This document shows positions 60,750-64,000 of a stretch of DNA of 64,000 nt, one piece after another; within the stretch, counting starts at the first letter, position 1, and every line of letters begins with the position of its first letter. The notes below the pieces were generated by a model, which was not told the DNA's origin, searched no databases, and saw nothing but the letters and a program-made list of their open reading frames with translations. Location of the stretch: the NCBI RefSeq assembly GCF_016862675.1, contig NZ_BONK01000009.1, forward strand, positions 1-64,000, read 5' to 3'. A program made the translations under genes and the position numbers. The DNA is from Cellulomonas chitinilytica. Lineage in GTDB: Bacteria > Actinomycetota > Actinomycetes > Actinomycetales > Cellulomonadaceae.

Positions 60750-63137
60750 GTGGATTCCCAGGTCATGATCGTCCAGAAGTGGCTCAACCAGACCTACGGG
60801 GCTGTCTCGGGCTTCCCGACGGTCGAGGAGGACGGCCGCACCGGGTGGAAGACGATGTTCGCGCTGACCCGGGCCCTGCAGGTCGAGCTCGGCATCACGG
60901 CGCTGTCCGACGCCTTCGGTCCCACGACGACCTCGCGCTTCGAGAGCCAGGTCGGGACGATCACGAAGGACACGACGCAGACGAGGGTCAAGCAGATCCT
61001 CATGGCGTCGCTGTGGTGCAAGGGGTACTACGGCGGTGACGTGAAGACCGGCGAGTACACCGACGACATCGCCGCCACGTGCAGCAACGTCAAGCGGGAC
61101 ATGGGGTTCGGGGCGTCGCCGACGCCCGGGATCACGGTCAAGCTCATGAAGAGCCTCCTGACGATGGACGCGTACAAGCTCGTCCCGGGCGGCGACTCGT
61201 CGATCCGCGCGGCGCAGCAGTGGCTCAACGGCATCTACATCGGCCGCAAGGACTTCTCGCTCGTCGCGTGCGACGGGATCTTCGCGCGAGACGTCCAGAA
61301 GGGCCTGATGCTCGCGATCCAGTACGAGCTCGGCATGGCGGACGGCGTCGCGAACGGCACGTACGGGCCGGCGACGCAGTCCGGCCTCAAGGAGCGCGCG
61401 ACGGTCCAGGTCGGCGACGTCGACTCCACCCGACGGTTCGTGCGCCTGTTCCAGTGCGCGCTCACGTTCAACAAGCGGCCGGTGCCGCTCGACGGCCAGT
61501 TCGGCGCGGGCACCAAGTCGGCAGTGCTGGAGTTCCAGGCCTTCGTCGAGCTGCCGCTCACCGGCCGCGGCGACTACGCCACGTGGGCGTCCCTGCTCGT
61601 CAGCACGGGCGACCCCGACAGGCCGGGTGCGGCGTGCGACACGAACGTGCCGCTCACGACGCTGAACGTCTCCGCCGTGAAGGACGCGGGCTACAAGGTC
61701 GTCGGCCGGTACCTCAACGGGGTCACGAAGCGGATCCAGGCGCCGGAGATCGAGCTCATCCACGACATGGGCCTGTCGTTCTTCCCCATCTTCCAGGAGT
61801 ACAACAACGACCCGAAGTACTTCACGGAGGACATCGGGTTCCGGCACGGCTGGTCCGCGGTGCTCCGCGCGCGTCAGCTCGGCATCAAGCCGGGCGCCAT
61901 CATCTACTTCTCCGTCGACTTCGACGCGACCGCCGGCGACATCGACACGCTGATCATCCCGTGGTTCGAGCAGGTGCGGTCGGGCGTCGACCGGGCGCGC
62001 GAGGGCGAGTTCCGGGTCGGCGTCTACGGCCCGCGCTACGTCTGCCAGCGCGTGTGCGACGCCGGCCTCGCCGTCAGCTCGTTCGTCGGCGGCATGTCGC
62101 GCGGTTGGAGCGGCAACCTCGGGTACGCGCTCCCGACCACCTGGGCCTACGACCAGATCCAGGGCCTCACCCTGGGGTCGGGCACCTCGTCGATCCTCAT
62201 CGACAAGAACGTCCTGTCGCCGCGCGCGGAGCCCCTGTCCGCGAACGACGTCCTGCCGACGCCCATCGTGTCGAAGGTCGAGGGCGGCGTCGGGGTCCGG
62301 GTGGCCGACGAGCTGTTCTGGCAGCTCACCGAGCTGTCCTACCTCGCCGAGGTCGCCGTCGAGCACACCGTCACGGAGCTGCTCCTGCGGCCGTACCGCC
62401 ACGACCTCGTGCTGCACTACCTGCAGCGCGACCGGTACTGGGGCCCCGACTGGAAGGGGGTCACCCCGCTGCCCGAGTACATGAACTCGGAGCTCCTCGA
62501 GCTCGGCTCCGCGAGGTCGAACTTCCTCGAGCTCGCGTCCCCGACCCCGCCGAACGCCCTGTACGAGGGAGACCTCGCGCACTTCGCGGCGACCACCCGC
62601 GCGTACCTGATGTGGGGTGAGGGCGTCCCGCACGACACCGTCAACCTCGGCGACCTCAGCGGCTGGGGCCTCGACCTGGCGACGTTCTGGGCGCAGTACG
62701 TCGTGGCGCGCAACGCCGGGGAGCTGGACCTCGAGCAGTACCTCGCGGAGCGGCTCTGCACCTCGGTGGAGAGCCTGTTCTCCCGGGAGGACCTGGTCGC
62801 CGACATCGACGCCTACCTCGCCTACCGGCGGCTCGGCGACCGGGACGTCAGCGACGTCATCCGCGAGATCCTCGTCGAGTGCGACGCCGACCCGACGTGG
62901 CGGTACCGCCACTTCTGGGAGGACCGGTTCGGAAGCGACCGCGACGCGCTCCACGGCGCCATGCGGCACATCTTCGATGCCGTCCCGCTGAGCCTCGCGA
63001 CGTACTGGAAGATGGACTTCCAGCGTCCGCCCGGTGAGCCCGACCACCAGGCGCTCGTGCCTCAGGACGAGCTCGACCGCGAGTTCGGGCTCCTCGCGGA
63101 CGCGTTCGAGCGGGTGGTCAGAGGTCTGGACGTGTGA
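60750..63137 (+). CDS. DUF1906 glycoside-hydrolase-like protein with peptidoglycan-binding-like repeats
   Basis: A 795-residue protein. The N-terminal 300 residues have repeated peptidoglycan-binding-like units (VQKWLNQTYG, AQQWLNGIYIG, DGQFGAGTKSAVLEFQ). Residues about 300-490 form a DUF1906 domain as in mycobacterial Rv2525c: GYKVVGRYLNG, FFPIFQEYNN, IYFSVDFDA, VGVYGPRYVC and a late TWAYDQIQG. The C-terminal 300 residues are unassigned, helical and acidic. There is no signal peptide, although its relatives act outside the cell. GTG start with GAAGGG 9 bases ahead. Confidence 0.85.
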   Translation: MDSQVMIVQKWLNQTYGAVSGFPTVEEDGRTGWKTMFALTRALQVELGITALSDAFGPTTTSRFESQVGTITKDTTQTRVKQILMASLWCKGYYGGDVKTGEYTDDIAATCSNVKRDMGFGASPTPGITVKLMKSLLTMDAYKLVPGGDSSIRAAQQWLNGIYIGRKDFSLVACDGIFARDVQKGLMLAIQYELGMADGVANGTYGPATQSGLKERATVQVGDVDSTRRFVRLFQCALTFNKRPVPLDGQFGAGTKSAVLEFQAFVELPLTGRGDYATWASLLVSTGDPDRPGAACDTNVPLTTLNVSAVKDAGYKVVGRYLNGVTKRIQAPEIELIHDMGLSFFPIFQEYNNDPKYFTEDIGFRHGWSAVLRARQLGIKPGAIIYFSVDFDATAGDIDTLIIPWFEQVRSGVDRAREGEFRVGVYGPRYVCQRVCDAGLAVSSFVGGMSRGWSGNLGYALPTTWAYDQIQGLTLGSGTSSILIDKNVLSPRAEPLSANDVLPTPIVSKVEGGVGVRVADELFWQLTELSYLAEVAVEHTVTELLLRPYRHDLVLHYLQRDRYWGPDWKGVTPLPEYMNSELLELGSARSNFLELASPTPPNALYEGDLAHFAATTRAYLMWGEGVPHDTVNLGDLSGWGLDLATFWAQYVVARNAGELDLEQYLAERLCTSVESLFSREDLVADIDAYLAYRRLGDRDVSDVIREILVECDADPTWRYRHFWEDRFGSDRDALHGAMRHIFDAVPLSLATYWKMDFQRPPGEPDHQALVPQDELDREFGLLADAFERVVRGLDV

Positions 63138-63682
63138 CGAACGCCGACGCCGAGCGCCCGGCGGGCCGGACGTGGCCGCCGGCCGGGCTCGTGCTCGTGT
63201 GGCTGGTGTGCGCCGCCGTGCAGACCACGGCGGCGCTCGTCTGGCTGCCGCGCGCCGCGGTGTGCCGGCCGGCGGGCAGCGGGGGCGCCTCGAGCGCGTT
63301 CGTGACCCTCGCCCTGGTCCCGGTCACGGTGCTGCTGGCCGCTGCGTGGGCCGCGGCACGCGCCGCCGACCGGCCCGGAGCCGCGGGCTGGTCGGCGGTC
63401 CTCACGACCCTCGCCGCCTTCGGCCTCACGCTCCAGCTCGCGGTGAGCGCGTGGCTCCTCGCCCTGCTGCCGGACGACTCGACGACCGGCGGGCAGGCCG
63501 CGACGCTGCTGGCGGCGTGCGCGGCGCCGACGGTCACGGTGCTCGTCGTGTCCGTCGTGCTCCGGGTCCGGTCCGCCGTCGGGCGGGGAGACCGGCGTCG
63601 GGACGCGTGGACGGCCGCCGGGTGCGCGCTGGCCGTGCAGGGGTGCGCGCTCGTCGTCGCGGCGGTGCTGCGGGGCTGCTAG
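63134..63682 (+). CDS. Small membrane protein coupled to the DUF1906 gene
   Basis: A 182-residue protein with about four membrane helices and no recognised family. Its GTG overlaps the DUF1906 stop by four bases, making a three-gene unit with the TAT protein. It may help export or anchoring of the other two; this is inference. Confidence 0.75.
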   Translation: MTNADAERPAGRTWPPAGLVLVWLVCAAVQTTAALVWLPRAAVCRPAGSGGASSAFVTLALVPVTVLLAAAWAAARAADRPGAAGWSAVLTTLAAFGLTLQLAVSAWLLALLPDDSTTGGQAATLLAACAAPTVTVLVVSVVLRVRSAVGRGDRRRDAWTAAGCALAVQGCALVVAAVLRGC

Positions 63683-64000
63683 ATCGTCGCGGACCCCCGG
63701 CCCACGGCCCGGGAGAACGCGCGGGTCGCGAAGCCGCTCACCACGAGCAGCACGCCCGCGACGAACGCGAACAGCCCGAAGATCACCATGACCACGGCGA
63801 CGGTCTCCTGCGGGTTGACGAGCATCAGCAGGCCGATGAGGAAGGCCACGAGCCCGGAGGCCAGCACCCAGAACCAGCCGATGTCGCGCGCCCGGTACAG
63901 GGTCGCGGCGGCGATGACGCCGAGGACGCCGATGACGAGCACCCAGATCGCGATCAGGTAGAAGATCGTCTTCGCCGTCTGCGGCGCCCAGACGATGGCG
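63679..64000 (-). CDS. HdeD/DUF308-type membrane protein (5' end outside window)
   Basis: The visible 106 codons encode four hydrophobic helices with LIAIWVLVIGVLGVIAAATLYRARDIGW (segment near the edge), GLVAFLIGLLMLVNPQETVAVVMVIFG and a basic tail, matching the DUF308/HdeD acid-resistance membrane family. The reading frame is open to the window edge, so the start lies outside. Its stop overlaps the convergent neighbour's stop by four bases. Confidence 0.85.
   Translation of the reverse strand, partial: AIVWAPQTAKTIFYLIAIWVLVIGVLGVIAAATLYRARDIGWFWVLASGLVAFLIGLLMLVNPQETVAVVMVIFGLFAFVAGVLLVVSGFATRAFSRAVGRGSATI

Noticed and set aside
1..64000. tRNA, rRNA or riboswitch genes
   Set aside because: I found no cloverleaf, CCA-end pattern, rRNA core sequence or recognisable riboswitch core by eye; a covariance-model scan would be needed to exclude small RNAs.

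Overview
The window is chromosomal DNA of a very GC-rich Gram-positive actinobacterium. Most codons end in G or C, GTG starts are common, and genes are packed with 4-base ATGA/GTGA overlaps. A cellulose-type AA10 lytic polysaccharide monooxygenase with a CBM2 domain, a second CBM2 protein cut by the left edge, a DUF6458 protein and an actinobacterial hem cluster together suggest a Cellulomonas-like member of the Micrococcales. The genus is inference. I found no rRNA, tRNA, CRISPR array, integrase or transposase.

Left part (1-13.7 kb): CBM2 gene end; patatin phospholipase plus acyltransferase pair; a zinc-ribbon membrane protein; an NHLRC2-like thioredoxin/NHL protein; a GAF-GGDEF cyclase; the AA10 LPMO; a cytoplasmic trypsin-like protease with a small partner protein; an alpha/beta hydrolase; DUF6458; an S9 peptidase.

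13.8-25.9 kb: a copper operon on the minus strand (membrane protein, YcnI, CopC, CopD-CtaG fusion), a DHA2 drug exporter, a TAT/lipoprotein Rieske protein with a membrane partner, and a branched-chain-type 2-oxoacid dehydrogenase operon (E1 alpha, E1 beta, E2) behind a palindromic operator array.

26-36.7 kb: a HisC/Pat aminotransferase, a holin-like membrane protein, a MoxR-DUF58-DUF4129 operon with a downstream helical protein/hydrolase pair, purB divergent from it, and an unrecognised 290-residue protein in a pocket of lower GC.

36.8-45.4 kb: the tetrapyrrole cluster. hemA is divergent from hemE-hemY and is followed by hemC-hemD-hemB-hemL. Together these carry glutamyl-tRNA to uroporphyrinogen and include the decarboxylase and oxidase; ferrochelatase and the HemQ-type decarboxylase are not in the window.

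45.4-54.1 kb: TauE/SafE permease, Rrf2 regulator, the csoR-copZ-copA copper-efflux operon behind a textbook CsoR box, an aminoglycoside-phosphotransferase-like kinase, and a four-gene HTH/ABC-exporter operon with its own palindrome.

54.2-64 kb: a CPBP protease gene whose 3' end is repeated about 1.7 kb further on. Between the two copies sits a small accessory island with an HTH protein plus DUF6036-type nucleotidyltransferase (toxin-antitoxin-like) and two orphan ORFs. This is the best candidate for something undescribed. The window ends with an M48 protease, a TAT-exported protein paired with a DUF1906 glycoside-hydrolase-like protein that has no signal peptide, and an HdeD-type membrane protein cut by the right edge.

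Many genes start 6-7 bases after a -10-like hexamer, so leaderless transcription looks common here.
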